NCBI GenBank assembly: GCA_023055425.1
Contig: JALGPY010000003.1
Span: 23,929,001-23,993,000 of the forward strand
DNA from: Linanthus parryae
Lineage: Eukaryota > Streptophyta > Magnoliopsida > Ericales > Polemoniaceae
Length of the DNA: 64,000 bases
Reading direction: 5' to 3'
The notes below the pieces were generated by a model. It made no database searches, was not told where the DNA came from, and worked only from the letters and a program-made list of their open reading frames with translations. How positions within the stretch are numbered: position 1 is the first letter of the stretch; every line of letters begins with the position of its first letter. Below are positions 1 through 9,905 of this stretch, piece by piece. Made by a program: the position numbers and the translations under genes.

Positions 1-1
1 G

Positions 2-1147
2 GTTGATAGCGAGCAACACTGGTATCCCATTGCGTGGGGATTGGTGGATCGCAGAAATACAGATGCATGGACATGGTTCTTGACTAAACTACGACAAATT
101 AGGCCCGACATGCATGACCTGAATTTTGTTTCCGATCGACACCAAGCTATAATTAATTCAGTTAAGGCAGTGTACCCCCTTTCCAACCATGTCCATTGCT
201 ATCATCACCTGAAAATGAACGGGCTGTCGCATTACCCCACAAAGAAGTGGGATAAATATTTTTTTAAAGCTGCATATACCTTCGACCGGGAGATCTGTGA
301 AACATCTTTGAAGGACATGGGCATTGTTGTATCGCACGTGCATAGCGTGAAGAAAATGACGATTGAAGGTTACTTTTGCGATGCCGGATTGGAGAAGTGG
401 GCTAGGTCTTTTTGCAAGACATCGCGATTCGAACAATTATGTTCCAACCATGCAGAGTCCATTAACTCATGCTTTGTGGATGCACAGGACGGCAAACCTC
501 TTCAATTATTCGCCTTTGCATGCGACACAGTGGCTCAATGGTTCATCTTCAGAAATGTGGAATTGGAGAAAATGGGAAGGATGTTTCTGACTAAGCTGCG
601 GGAAGAAAAAATGTTGGAGAATTGGGCCAACTCTCGAGGGCTGCATGTCCGTCCCATCACATGCACAGAGTACGAAGTAAGAGACCGTGACCTGAAATGT
701 TACGTGGTGGATTTTAGCCCTGGAAATGTCATCGGGAGCTGCACGTGTGGCGAATACCAACAGATGTGGTTCCCATGCGTACATGCTTGTGCATGTGCAT
801 CTGCACTTAGGAAGCTGGGCCATTACGACGTGCAACACGACATGGAGGTCATGTACAACCATACTAGCAGGTACTATTCAAAAGAATACTTTAAGGAGGC
901 CTATAGCGGAACGGTTTACACTGCTTCCAACCACACACAGTGGGACAGAGACACTTTACCTGAGGATATAAGACCACTCCGACCATTTCCTCCGAAGAAA
1001 TTGGTGACACCAGGGAGGGACCAGGAGACCAGATTCAAGTCCACGGCTGAAAAAATATTTTCAAATCGAGGAGGAAAGGGTTCATACAGATGCAGCAAGT
1101 GCGGTCGACTAGGACACTCAAAAAGAACTAGCACTTATGAACCTTAA
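2..1147 (+). CDS. MULE transposase (MURA-like), 5' truncated by the window
   Basis: The frame is already open at base 2, so the N-terminus lies outside the window; about 382 residues are visible. The product resembles the catalytic and C-terminal part of plant Mutator-like transposases, which cut and reinsert the element in the nucleus. A block with FVSDRHQAI (near 130-155) fits the second catalytic Asp region, and CSNHAESINSCF (near 450-485) fits the region of the catalytic Glu. A SWIM zinc finger follows (CTCGEYQ...PCVHAC, about 740-796). The tail has a CCHC-like knuckle, CSKCGRLGHSKRTST, whose last Cys is replaced by Ser, with a stop 4 codons later. No stop interrupts the visible part. A converging DUF1985/Ulp1-like gene on the minus strand probably belongs to the same element. 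Family is fairly certain; activity cannot be judged. Confidence 0.85.
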   Translation, partial: VDSEQHWYPIAWGLVDRRNTDAWTWFLTKLRQIRPDMHDLNFVSDRHQAIINSVKAVYPLSNHVHCYHHLKMNGLSHYPTKKWDKYFFKAAYTFDREICETSLKDMGIVVSHVHSVKKMTIEGYFCDAGLEKWARSFCKTSRFEQLCSNHAESINSCFVDAQDGKPLQLFAFACDTVAQWFIFRNVELEKMGRMFLTKLREEKMLENWANSRGLHVRPITCTEYEVRDRDLKCYVVDFSPGNVIGSCTCGEYQQMWFPCVHACACASALRKLGHYDVQHDMEVMYNHTSRYYSKEYFKEAYSGTVYTASNHTQWDRDTLPEDIRPLRPFPPKKLVTPGRDQETRFKSTAEKIFSNRGGKGSYRCSKCGRLGHSKRTSTYEP

Positions 1148-1154
1148 TAAGTTT

Positions 1155-1372
1155 GTAGTATGTTATCGATAGTCGTTGTTTGTAATTGTTCGTTGTTTTG
1201 TAATCGATAGTCATTGTTTGTAGTTTGTAATCGATATTCATTGTTCGTAGTTTGTAATCGATAGTCGTTGTTCGTAGTTTGTAATCGATAGTCGTTGTTC
1301 GTTGTTTGTAATCGATAGTCGTGGTTCGTTGTTTGTAATCGATAGTCGTTGTTCGTTATTTGTAATCGATAT
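1155..1372. repeat. 27-bp minisatellite between the two MULE genes
   Basis: About seven imperfect copies of a 27-bp unit containing TTTGTAATCGATAGTCGTTG lie between the transposase stop codon and the end of the converging Ulp1-like gene. The unit is a multiple of three, so the minus strand stays open and reads as a repeated nonapeptide DYRLQTTNN. The position between two 3' ends and the lack of any domain make translation unlikely. Confidence 0.9.
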
Positions 1373-1417
1373 ACAATTGAAAAAAACAAAATTTTCATTT
1401 CATAACTAAAATACATA

Positions 1418-2436
1418 TCATTGGAAGCTTACTTTGTCCACTCTCACACATTTTCCAGTGACAATAGGGAAGTGAAAAGCGACCATCCAAATCAAAGTAC
1501 AGTAATCTATCTTCTTTTTGAGTACTATGTCTTCCACACATATCCAACCCCTAATCGGATTTGACTGAATTAAGCACTCAATCATTTGAATTACATACGA
1601 GGCTGTCATATACCTTTTTTGGGTCACAAACCTCTTCTCTCTTGTCTTGAATAGATGTTTTTTCTGCAATTTCTCCACTTCCAACAATTCAGGCCTCGCT
1701 CTACAGCCACCAAAGTCCTTCAGAAGCTTAGGGAAATCCGTGAGAAGACGCTCTAAATCCCATTTCTTGAACCCAGAGTACTGATGCAGATCGTACACTT
1801 GAAACACCATGTCATTTAATTCAATGTAAATGAAAATCCAATGCCCTGGACCTTTAGCCGTTCTCTTTGTAAACCATGGCATGAACCACCTACTAGCCTT
1901 GGCGAGCTCAGTTCCCCGATACGGCTGATTTCCTGCAAAATATGGGGCCACTTTCTCCTTCAGCTCCTCGTAAGTTAGTGTCGTATTCATGAACTCATGG
2001 TACCAACCATAGTCAGTAATGACCGTGTCTGTTCTAGCTTCACGCACTTGCTTTGAATACATGCGCCTAATCACATACGTCATCTCGTCCATATGATACC
2101 AAAGAATTGTAGAATATTCTGCTTTAAGGTACTTAAAGAATTCCCTCCCAAGTATATTAATTCCACAATATATACCTGCCCACTCCTCTTCAGGATCATA
2201 TAAGCACATAAGGCTTTTACTAGAGGTGGTTTGGGTTGCATCAGAAGTTTGAACGTTGGTACTCCGGTAGACACACTATATAAAATCTTCACAGGGTGAA
2301 TTCCTTCTGTAGCAAGTGCAGCCGCATACTTGGTTCTCTCCCACTCAATTCTTGCGCGATCACGCCGCCACTTCACTGCCACACCACCTTCTCGAACAAT
2401 AAACAACTTATCACGACCATGTATCTTGTCATACAA
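1418..2436 (-). pseudogene. Ulp1-like (C48) protease domain of the first MULE, catalytic Cys lost
   Basis: This is the C-terminal part of a plant transposon-borne SUMO-protease-like protein. Two overlapping open frames (2436-2080 and 2209-1418) form one domain, with a frame change near 2210 in a short A-run. The catalytic His region is seen as GHWIFIYIELNDMVFQVYD and its final Asp fits the catalytic Asp. Where C48 enzymes normally have D-C-G ahead of a Y-V-x-Q motif, this copy reads YMTASYVIQMIECL, so the nucleophilic Cys appears to be missing. Known family members remove SUMO-like modifiers; this copy is probably inactive. It is the 3' end of the minus-strand gene that continues through the linker and DUF1985 segments upstream. 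Confidence 0.75.
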
Positions 2437-2625
2437 ACCTAGCTTATCATAACTGTACGTTGACTGAGGAGTCCAACACTCTTCTTGGTCTGTATGCTCT
2501 GGAGCCTCGTAGTACGGTATTCAATCTTCATGTACATGTAACTTTAATTTTGGCAACACTACTTCTACATCTTCTTCTACGCCTCCTTCTTCGTCTCCTT
2601 CTTCTTCGCCTCCTTCTTCTCCTCC

Positions 2626-3752
2626 TTATTCTTCGCCTCCCTCTTCTGCAAGGGTTGAGTAATCTGCATCAAACCAACTTTCGAGTTCAGGATCACTCAG
2701 ATCTTCCACTGCTTGCTGGGATGGCCCTGCTTGCTGGGATCCCCCTGCTTGCTGGGATCCTTCTGCTTCTTGGAAACTTGACGGGACTGAACCCCTAGAT
2801 CTTTCAGCTGCCGCTGCAAGCACAATTTGATTGGATCCATCTTCTTTTGGCTCGAATCCCCCTGATCATGTTTGCTCTGTTGCTGCCTGCTCGTTTGGAT
2901 TAAATCCCCCTCCTTCTGTTTGCTCTGTTGCTGCATGCTCGTTTGGCTCAGGTTGGTTGGATCTACGGGTTGCTTCGAGCTCTGCATACTAACAAGAATA
3001 TTACATTAAAATTAGGAACATGTTCAAATTAAAAACATACTTAGTTGACTACCAATCATACTTGTAAGTATACCTGGCCGGGAGGTCCAACATTCTCAGT
3101 TCGTGTCTCATCCTGTATTCCTTTTGCCACCTTCCACACTTCCGTCACCAGAGTTCCCGAAACGTGTGTCATTTTCCAAATTTTGTCCAACTTCTCAACC
3201 GCGACGGCTTGATTGTTCGCGTCTGTATTCAATAATATGGTGCCTTGCTTTTCAACCAACGTTCGCAAGTCTTTCATTTCCTTCTCGACGCAGTCTAATC
3301 GTTCGCCAAACTTGTCGACTTTGTCTTTCACTGTCTTGAACTCCCCCCGGACCAGGGAAAACAAATCTTGCTTGAACGATTCAAAGTCCCCAGCTTGAAC
3401 ATAAGCTCTAGGGACCTCAGGTGCAGGAGTTGCATCATTTTGCTGATCAGGCACTTCCGCAGGGGGGGATAGAGGCTTCTCTAATTGTTTCTGTTCCCCC
3501 TTGTTCTTCTTCTAATTCATCGATGAGAAGAGTCTTCTGCTTCTTCCTCATCGGACCAGCATCACTGGCTTGGGGTGCATTCTTCTTCTTCCTTTGTGGG
3601 CCAACCGCAGCGACATTCTTGCCCTTCTTCTTCCGCTTCTTACTAGCCTCCACATCAACATCACCTTCTTCCACTTCAACATCATCTTTCGTCGGTACCT
3701 TATCAAAGTTGTAGGAAGGTTCGAAAGCACGATTCTCATGTTGATCATCTAA
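2626..3752 (-). pseudogene. Low-complexity linker exons of the DUF1985/Ulp1-like gene
   Basis: Several minus-strand open segments lie between the DUF1985 and Ulp1-like domains. One, around 3447-3752, is Lys/Glu-rich (SKKRKKKGKN) and looks like a nuclear-localisation-type stretch. The next (3056-3454) is a probable coiled coil (KTVKDKVDKFGERLD). The last (about 2626-2990) is Gln/Glu-rich with repeated AATEQT and GGSQQAG motifs. The first two change frame in a run of seven G at 3462-3468 (plus strand). A plausible intron runs from about 3075 (GTATAC) to about 2988 (TTGTTAG acceptor). At least one further in-frame TGA is present near 2872. The order DUF1985, charged linker, Ulp1 is typical of plant transposon Ulp genes. 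Confidence 0.6.
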
Positions 3753-3842
3753 TATTACAGTCTTTTCTTGAAAGACCGCAGTCCACCGTGGGAAAAGAGG
3801 CTTGCTAGGGTTACTAAGATGGTGCTCAATGAAGCTTTCCCA

Positions 3843-4806
3843 CTAGGGCTCCGTCTTCTCTTCCTCCGTTGGCATGAGAGTTGGATATACTTTCTTTACA
3901 GATTTCCAATAAGCGGCGGCTTCTTCCAAGGTTGCATTGCAATTTCTCCACTCCCAGTTGGCCAAACTCGGTCGTAGCGGTGCACCTTCCTTCTTCTTCC
4001 CCACATTTTCACCGAGCTCCGGTATGGCCTCGCAAATCCATGCCAGAAAGATGTGTGGGAAGCAATGCATGTTATACTTCATGCGACGGTCAGGATCGAA
4101 ATTGCAATTCCAAGCCTCTGTCGCCTGATCAAGGGAATCTTTCCACAAGTAACTCCCCCATGCGAACCTGTTAGCCCAATCGAAATCCGAGAACAACCCG
4201 AATGCATCCATGCACATCTCATACTTAGAGCTTTTCGTGTACACCAACCTACCCATTATGCAAGCCATCGCCAAATTAGCATAATCAGTGAGTTTCTCAG
4301 GGCTCAAGTCCTTTTCTTCTTGCAACTTTCTAAGTGCATCTTCAACCTTAGTGATTTTGATGTTATGATCCATCTTGTGGTTTTTGAGGTACTTCGCAGC
4401 CCAACCATATTCAGTGACTTTCTCACCTACCCCATCGATTTTCCCGATTCTCAACCCCGACACCAAGCAAAACTCCTGCAATCCAAAACGAACCGGCATG
4501 CTGTTTACGTTGAACCACAACTCAGTGTCGTCTTTGTCCGTGTTGATCTTCGCATGCATAACAAGATTTACTATCTTCCCCGGATAGTTGAACGGGCCAC
4601 CATTAAGGTGCAACAAGAACTTCAACTGCGGGAGCCTAGTTCGTATCACTGACCGTACGTCCTCACTAAGGCATTTCATAGTCCGCTCATAGTATTTCAG
4701 ATGACCTCGTAGTAATGTTCCCTCTTTCAATCAATTTCTTACACAAGGGGAGCGGTACGTCTCCTCCCAAATATTGGCCCAAGTTCGAAACCTTAAGTAA
4801 CTGAAC
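3843..4806 (-). pseudogene. DUF1985-like N-terminal domain of the Ulp1-like gene
   Basis: A 295-residue open stretch begins KEGTLLRGHLKYYERTMKCL and contains MPVRFGLQEFCLVSGLRIG, the core pattern of DUF1985, a domain found almost only in plant transposon-associated Ulp1 proteins. A likely exon start at about 4806 follows a TATATTGTAG acceptor; its first 70 bases (SNLGQYLGGDVPLP) are in another frame, so a one-base shift sits near 4735. The open frame closes at a TAG at 3843-3845, and the same frame carries on beyond it into the charged linker. DUF1985 function is unknown. The gene as a whole is broken at several points. Confidence 0.7.
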
Positions 4807-5167
4807 CTACAATATAAAACACAAATGAGTAAAATAACTGTCATACATAAGTTAATGAGTTCTAATCTAAGTTATAAACTGTGTAGGTAAGTTATCAATG
4901 TTAATCTAAGTTATAAACTGTGTATCTAACTTATTAATGATTTTAAGCTAATGATTTCAATTTATAGCTAATCTAAGTTATAAACTGTCTTGTTAATGTT
5001 TTGGCGTCAAAACTAAGAGTTCAGCTGTTCTTGTTCAAAAAAAAGTGTTCAGGTGTGTTCAATTTAGTACTCAGTGTTGAACAATTCAAAATTTGTGTGT
5101 CAAAGTGTTCAGTAGTTCTGTAGAACACAGATGATATAATAAAAAAACACATACGAAACGGGAAAGG
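4807..5167 (-). other. Probable intron of the Ulp1-like gene
   Basis: This AT-rich stretch has no ORF of note. It holds three near-copies of TCTAAGTTATAAACTGT (about 4864-4990), a short decayed direct repeat. I see nothing else in it. Confidence 0.4.
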
Positions 5168-5530
5168 CACAGACGACCTAGAGGCCATTCACAGAGATGA
5201 ACTCCAGACGTCTGCGTTTATACTCGGTCGTCTGCGTTTATATCGGATCGTCCGGGTACAAACCAGATCTCCGGACTAGGTCGGTCGTCTCGGTAAAAAT
5301 AATTTCAACCGAGAAGACCTTGTCCAGACGATCTGGTCTAGCACCAGACGACCTGGTATCAACCTAGACGATCCGGTTTAAACCCAAACGATCTGGTCCA
5401 GACTAGATCGTCTCGTAAAAATGCCATGGGCTGGTGTTTCGTCTCCCTATCCAAAAAAAACTAGATCTAAGATCGTCACAACACAAGAACCCAGATCGTC
5501 TCTGTGAAAAAAATAGATCTAAGGTCGTCC
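5168..5530. repeat. Cluster of degenerate CCAGACGATCTGG palindromes
   Basis: At least ten copies of a short near-palindrome built on CAGACG/CGTCTG, such as CAGACGTCTG at 5205-5214 and CCAGACGATCTGG near 5334, are spaced roughly 20-26 bases apart. A second motif, AGATCTAAG(A/G)TCGTC, occurs twice at the right edge (about 5463 and 5515). The cluster lies between the DUF1985 exon and a candidate first exon of the minus-strand gene, so it may be intronic or promoter sequence of the MULE. Confidence 0.8.
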
Positions 5531-5611
5531 GGGTTTTGAACAAACACAAAGTTGAATCATAGTACACAATGAAAACACACTACAAATCAAAGCAGAAACT
5601 AAAATTCTAAC

Positions 5612-5794
5612 CGCATCATTCCCGACACGATTTGTGGGAATTGGGCGGTTGAGGAAGCCGATAGTCCCGACGGTGGGGTGGGTAACAATGGCCACCTTAG
5701 TTTGATCAACACCGGCAGGGACTGAGCCGGAGCCGGTGGCAGCCATGGACGGCGATGATGAAGAGGAGGGAGCAGTTGTGGAGGACGACACCAT
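5612..5794 (-). CDS. Candidate first exon of the DUF1985/Ulp1-like gene
   Basis: An open frame starts MVSSSTTAPSSSSSPSMAA and runs to a possible splice donor (GCG then GTTAGA) at about 5611. It is Ser/Ala-rich with no known domain. I link it to the downstream minus-strand gene only because of its position, strand and donor; the start codon follows a GA-rich leader. It could equally be a chance ORF. Confidence 0.3.
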
Positions 5795-6381
5795 GGAGGA
5801 GGAAGAGAGAGCTTTTCGGTTGTTTTGCAGAGAGAGAGAGAGAGCAGAGGAAAAGGAAAAAAGTAACCGTCTGTTTTTTATTAATAAGAATTTGTTTAAT
5901 TTTTAAAATTGTGTTTATTTTTTGGTTAAACCCTAATCATAAAGGACCCCACCATCACTTATAGTCCACCAGGTAGATTGGTAAGACCAAGTTCGTAGGC
6001 GGTTTAAAGACCAACTTTTTCCAAAAAAGAAGCGTACTGAAGAAGAAGATGAAGGGAGGCATCTTATCTCTTTCTCAAAGGGTCTGCCTCACCTCTCTCG
6101 ATTTCTGCCCCTCTCGCTCTCTCTCTCTCGCTCGCTCTCTCAGTAAGGAGGGTGGGTTCTTGTCGGGCTGCAACAAAATCGAGAATTCCACGAGGGACCG
6201 GAGAAGAGACCGGAGCTCTGTACTATAACCTACTTCATAAGAAGGAGAAGAATCTTTCGGACATCAATCTAAGAAACCAAATTGGAAGCAGAGAATGATC
6301 GATCTGAAATCGACATAGCCCAACCACTCCCCAAAATCGAATAGATCTGAAACACTCTTAGATCTGAAACATATCCCAACC

Positions 6382-6412
<31 letters not shown>

Positions 6413-7011
6413 CTTCTTCTTCTTCTTCTTCTTCTTCTTCGGGGTTGGTGCTGGGTTTAGAATCGATGATTGAATTCAAAATTAGTGTTATTTGTGGGAG
6501 TTCAAATTTCGGAACAATTGTTTCTGGAAAATGGGTTGTTGTGGGTGTCTTGTTTTTAGTTTCAATTTCTGAAATTTCCGTTGAAAGAATGTCGGTTTCG
6601 ATTCGATAGGCCTTGATTTGGTGATAAATGTGGGTATCAAAATTAGGATTTTTGGGTGCAAGTATCAGTGGTTGTAGCAGGGTGGTAGTAGTGTCGTCGG
6701 ATTCTGGGTTTGTGGTGGCGGCGGCAGCATGGGCTTCGTGCGGATGTTGTTTCCGGATTTTGGGTTAAGGGTGGCGGCGTTGGTGGTGGTATGGTGGTGG
6801 AAGTGGGGTGTTCTTCATGTTCATATTTTACTGTTTGGACTAATTTACCCCTAAAAAAATGATAACTAACGATAAAACTTGGACGGAAAGTATCCCATTT
6901 GTTAATTGCTTGCAATTGGAAACTAGAGGTGGTAATAAGAGTGTTTTGAAAACAGGGGTGGCAAGTGGATTATTACTCCAAACTGGAAGTGGGTTATATG
7001 TAATTGACCCT
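5795..7011. other. Unassigned region, GA/CT-rich and microsatellite-bearing
   Basis: No coding sequence is supported here. It holds AG-rich and TCTC-rich patches (5820-5850, 6110-6145), a TTC microsatellite and a GGT/GGC-rich stretch (6700-6810) that produces spurious ORFs. It may be a decayed gene leader or the outer part of the first MULE; I could not find a terminal inverted repeat to settle it. Confidence 0.5.
6384..6440. repeat. (TTC)19 microsatellite
   Basis: Nineteen uninterrupted TTC units. The poly-Glu frame on the minus strand is a by-product of the repeat, not evidence for a protein. Confidence 0.97.
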
Positions 7012-7019
7012 TAAATAAA

Positions 7020-7951
7020 GGGAATTGATTCTTACACCGGTTATTATTGATCGTTACACCGAATTTTAGTTAGTGTGACATTTTTGTCCTCATTTATTAA
7101 CTAGTCCAATTTTCTATATTTAATTAGTACTATCAATAATTTGTTTTAGGAAACTTTATACTTTCTTACCTTTTTACCTTAACCTTGACAGTTCCATCCA
7201 AACTTTAGGAATGGTGATGATTTTTAAAGGAAAATCGGAAAATTTTGACTAAATATAATCTTTTAGGAATAGTTACTTTAAGCAAAAGTTGTGCCTTGAA
7301 GGAAAAATCAAGCCGGCAAAAGACATGTAGCAACTGACATAACCTTCATCTGAACATATCATTTCTTAGGGTACTTTGAATTAAGTATATGGTGTGTTTA
7401 GATGAAGTTAACGACGGATGATTTGGAGAAATACAGATTTATTGATGTAGGATTTGGAAAAACAGTGAAGCGAAAATATCATTTGGGATATACTCGTGTT
7501 CGAGTTTGGATTATAGAATTGGGAGGGGGATGTATCATCTCACTCGCATTCATAGTCAAACCTATGCAACAATGCTTCTTCATCTATACATTTTCTTGCA
7601 TATCTTGCTCTCATCTCACGAAGATTTTTGTTCAAATTTTAGTCATTGGGTTAGGTAAAGTTTCAAATTATTCACAAACACAGTGAGTCCATATTCTTTT
7701 CCTTTAGTCAAGAATCCATATTCTGTAGAAAAAAAACTTTGAATCTCAAATGTCTTCTTCTTAGAATGTGAAAAGGAATGTCAACATTAATGCAATTTGT
7801 TAGAAAAATAATGACTATATAAATTTGCCTAAAGTAAATTAATATACATTAATTAGAGAAACCTTACTAATTAAGAAATGAGGGTAAAAAAGTCGTGTCT
7901 ATTAAAATCCGGTGTAACCATCAATAAACACCGGTGTAAGAATCAATACCC
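7020..7951. mobile_element. 932-bp non-autonomous DNA transposon with ~85-bp TIRs
   Basis: The ends form terminal inverted repeats of about 85 bp with roughly 80% identity: the left end is GGGAATTGATTCTTACACCG and the right end, reverse complemented, is GGGTATTGATTCTTACACCG. An exact 8-bp direct repeat TAAATAAA flanks it (7012-7019 and 7952-7959). The interior is AT-rich with a 94-codon ORF (7402-7686) that matches no family I know. An 8-bp duplication suggests hAT; long TIRs suggest Mutator with a 9-bp duplication that has one mismatch. It has no transposase, so it must have moved with help from another element. Confidence 0.88.
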
Positions 7952-8032
7952 TAAATAAAAGCTGATTAAAATTTGGGATCTCAAACATGCCACTGCAGGT
8001 AAACATGACGCCTTCGTGATCCTGGGGACTTA

Positions 8033-8477
8033 GGGCTAGTTTGGGAATGCTGTGGCGGTGGTAGAAAGCTGCTGTGTGAAAACACTGTAGAAAGCTGCTG
8101 TGGATTTTTGATAAAATATTGTTTGGTAAATATTACGTAGAAGCTGCTGTGAAATATTGATATAGTAATTTTGTGTTTGGTAAAATCAACTGTGAAGTTG
8201 CTGTGAGAGGGTAAAATGACAAAAATATATGACACATGTCTTTTCCGGAAAGATAACTATTGTTATTTTAAAAAATTGTAAGGTCAAAATCTGTTGTAGA
8301 TAAATTAATCAAAAGCACTTTCTGAAAAATCATCTCCCCCCTTACTTCCTGAAAACAGTTGTGGGACAGTAGAAACTGTCCGGAAAAGCAGAATTTTATT
8401 TTTATCAAACACACTAAAACTGCTTCTGCTGTCGAAAAGCAGCTTGGCTGGCAGCAGAAGCATTCCCAAACTCACCC
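8033..8477. mobile_element. Tourist-like MITE (PIF/Harbinger type), 445 bp
   Basis: The left end GGGCTAGTTTGGGAATGCTG and the reverse complement of the right end, GGGTGAGTTTGGGAATGCTT, form TIRs, and a TTA trinucleotide flanks both sides (8030-8032, 8478-8480). The GTTTGG motif and TTA target site are hallmarks of Tourist-like MITEs. The interior is made of shuffled AGCTGCTGTG-type motifs with no coding potential. It sits just beyond the 3' end of the F-box pseudogene. Confidence 0.85.
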
Positions 8478-8540
8478 TTAGGCCGTTGCCTAACTGCACT
8501 TAATTTAATTCTCTTTCCTCCGCTTATCGGGGCAACATTT

Positions 8541-8654
8541 TCACCGCAAACCTCGACGTCTCTTTGAGCATAGTACCAGTCGTCACGAACATTCCTTTCA
8601 CCACAAACCTCGACGCCTTTTTCAGCATGGTACCAGTTACACGGAACTTTAATT
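8541..8654. repeat. 57-bp tandem duplication in the F-box pseudogene tail
   Basis: Two diverged copies (8541-8597 and 8598-8654) of a 57-bp unit containing AAACCTCGACG and AGTACCAGT/GGTACCAGT. In the minus-strand frame they give the twin peptides WYHAEKGVEVCGE and WYYAQRDVEVCGE, so the duplication kept the reading frame. Confidence 0.85.
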
Positions 8655-8711
8655 TCTTTCCTCTTGTTATTTTCAAGATCGAACCAAGAAATGATTTCCT
8701 CTCCCACGAAG

Positions 8712-8890
8712 GAGAAAGTATTCATTGGGGCTTGCCCCACCACTGTGGCATGTCTGCGTGGTGGGGCGCGCCATTCACCTTCTGACAAACATGCAAAACC
8801 AAATTTTGCATGTTTGTCAGAAGGTGAATGGCGCGCCCCACCACGCAGACATGCCACAGTGGTGGGGCAAGCCCCAATGAATACTTTCTC
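8712..8890. mobile_element. Foldback MITE, near-perfect palindrome with 9-bp target duplication
   Basis: Arms of 87-88 bp are perfect inverted repeats around a 5-base loop (CCAAA, 8799-8803). The termini read GAGAAAGTATTCATTGGGGC. A 9-bp direct repeat CCCACGAAG flanks it (8703-8711 and 8891-8899), the size typical of Mutator-like transposition; GA-initial TIRs also fit Mutator. It is inserted inside the F-box-associated domain of the pseudogene. Perfect arms imply a recent insertion or recent arm homogenisation. Confidence 0.93.
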
Positions 8891-9905
8891 CCCACGAAGA
8901 GGATTTCCTTCCTGTTTAACGAATAAGCCAAGGGACGTAAAAATTCATACATACGATAATGCTGATGTGGCAGACAACATAATTTATGCCACGATTCTTT
9001 AACCCCCTACTCTTTCAACATATACACATCAACCCCACATCTGTGAGGACACATTAAGCAAAGACAATCTTCCAACACCCCTATCCTCATTGTCATTGTC
9101 ATCGTCATCGTCATCGTCATAATGTTATCAAATCTAGGCAATGGCAGTAGACGATACTCCTCAGTAGCAAAATCGAAGGCAGCAATAAAATACTCGATAT
9201 TTTCCTTGTCGTAATATTTTCGGGTCACAACCCAATGCGACGCGCCGCATGCCGACACCCCACGCGGTGGCTGTTTATTATAAGTCACGACGCGATAGGG
9301 GAAGACGCAAACACTCCTCCAAATCCCTGTCTTCACATTGAACACTGTCGCGGCGGTGTCAAATGGTGCGTAACATCCTTGGACAATCCGAACAACCTTG
9401 TACTCGTCGTGAGTTGAATCGTACCCGAATTCGAACGCCGTATGTCGGATTTGGACGGGTCCCACTTTACTAGTATCAGGCGATTTTGTGCAATTTTGGG
9501 TGGTCGGGTTCCATATAGCGACAACTCCGTCACCATTGGACATGCAGGCTAAACCGTCGCAGGAGCCCTCACATGAACCCTGAGGATAATTATGATATCC
9601 AAATCTATCCATTCCATTGACCTTAAACAAGGATTGAAGCGTCATTTGACTATTTTCCGATGAGTCCAAACTTAGAGAAAATGCGGAACTTCGAACAACA
9701 AGGGTGGTGGAGTTGTTTCGGGTCGCGAATAAACTGTTGAACAATTGGCTGTCAATGAGAGTACATAAAGATTTAGAAACGCATCTGAATCGTATAAGGA
9801 GCTTCGCCGGAACCGCAAGAGTATCTCAATCAAAATGTCTCTTGGAATTCGGAAAATGAATTCAACTAGGTTCTGTAGGGCCATCTTATCATATTTCACT
9901 TTCAC

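Larger units (their letters stand above)
8481..9905 (-). pseudogene. F-box / FBA-domain pseudogene
   Basis: F-box proteins recruit substrates to SCF ubiquitin ligases. This copy starts MKVKYDKMALQNL, shows the F-box core IPRDILIEILL, then changes frame at about 9810 into the continuing F-box sequence (SKSLCTLIDSQLFNS) and an F-box-associated domain with SCDGLACMSNGDGVVAIWNP and IGVLEDCLCLM. A TAG interrupts it at 9007-9009. The frame then resumes (SWHKLCCLPHQ...FLRPLAYSLNRKEILFVG) until a 179-bp foldback MITE (8712-8890) splits the domain; beyond it EEIISWFDLENNKRKEI is the expected C-terminal strand. So there are three disabling lesions. The C-terminal end is marked by a 57-bp tandem duplication and stops against the Tourist-like MITE. 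Family certain; pseudogene status very likely. Confidence 0.88.

Noticed and set aside
1144..1416. DYRLQTTNN repeat protein
   Set aside because: It is the open frame of a 27-bp minisatellite between two stop codons, with no other coding evidence.
6264..6479. Poly-Glu ORF on the minus strand
   Set aside because: It is the reverse reading of the TTC microsatellite, with no conserved sequence around it.
7402..7686. 94-codon ORF inside the 932-bp element
   Set aside because: No domain, not typical of a transposase, and random ORFs of this size are expected.
8414..8857. 147-codon ORF beginning MACLRGGARHSPS
   Set aside because: Its N-terminal half is the arm of the foldback MITE and only the rest is F-box pseudogene tail; it is a chance fusion.
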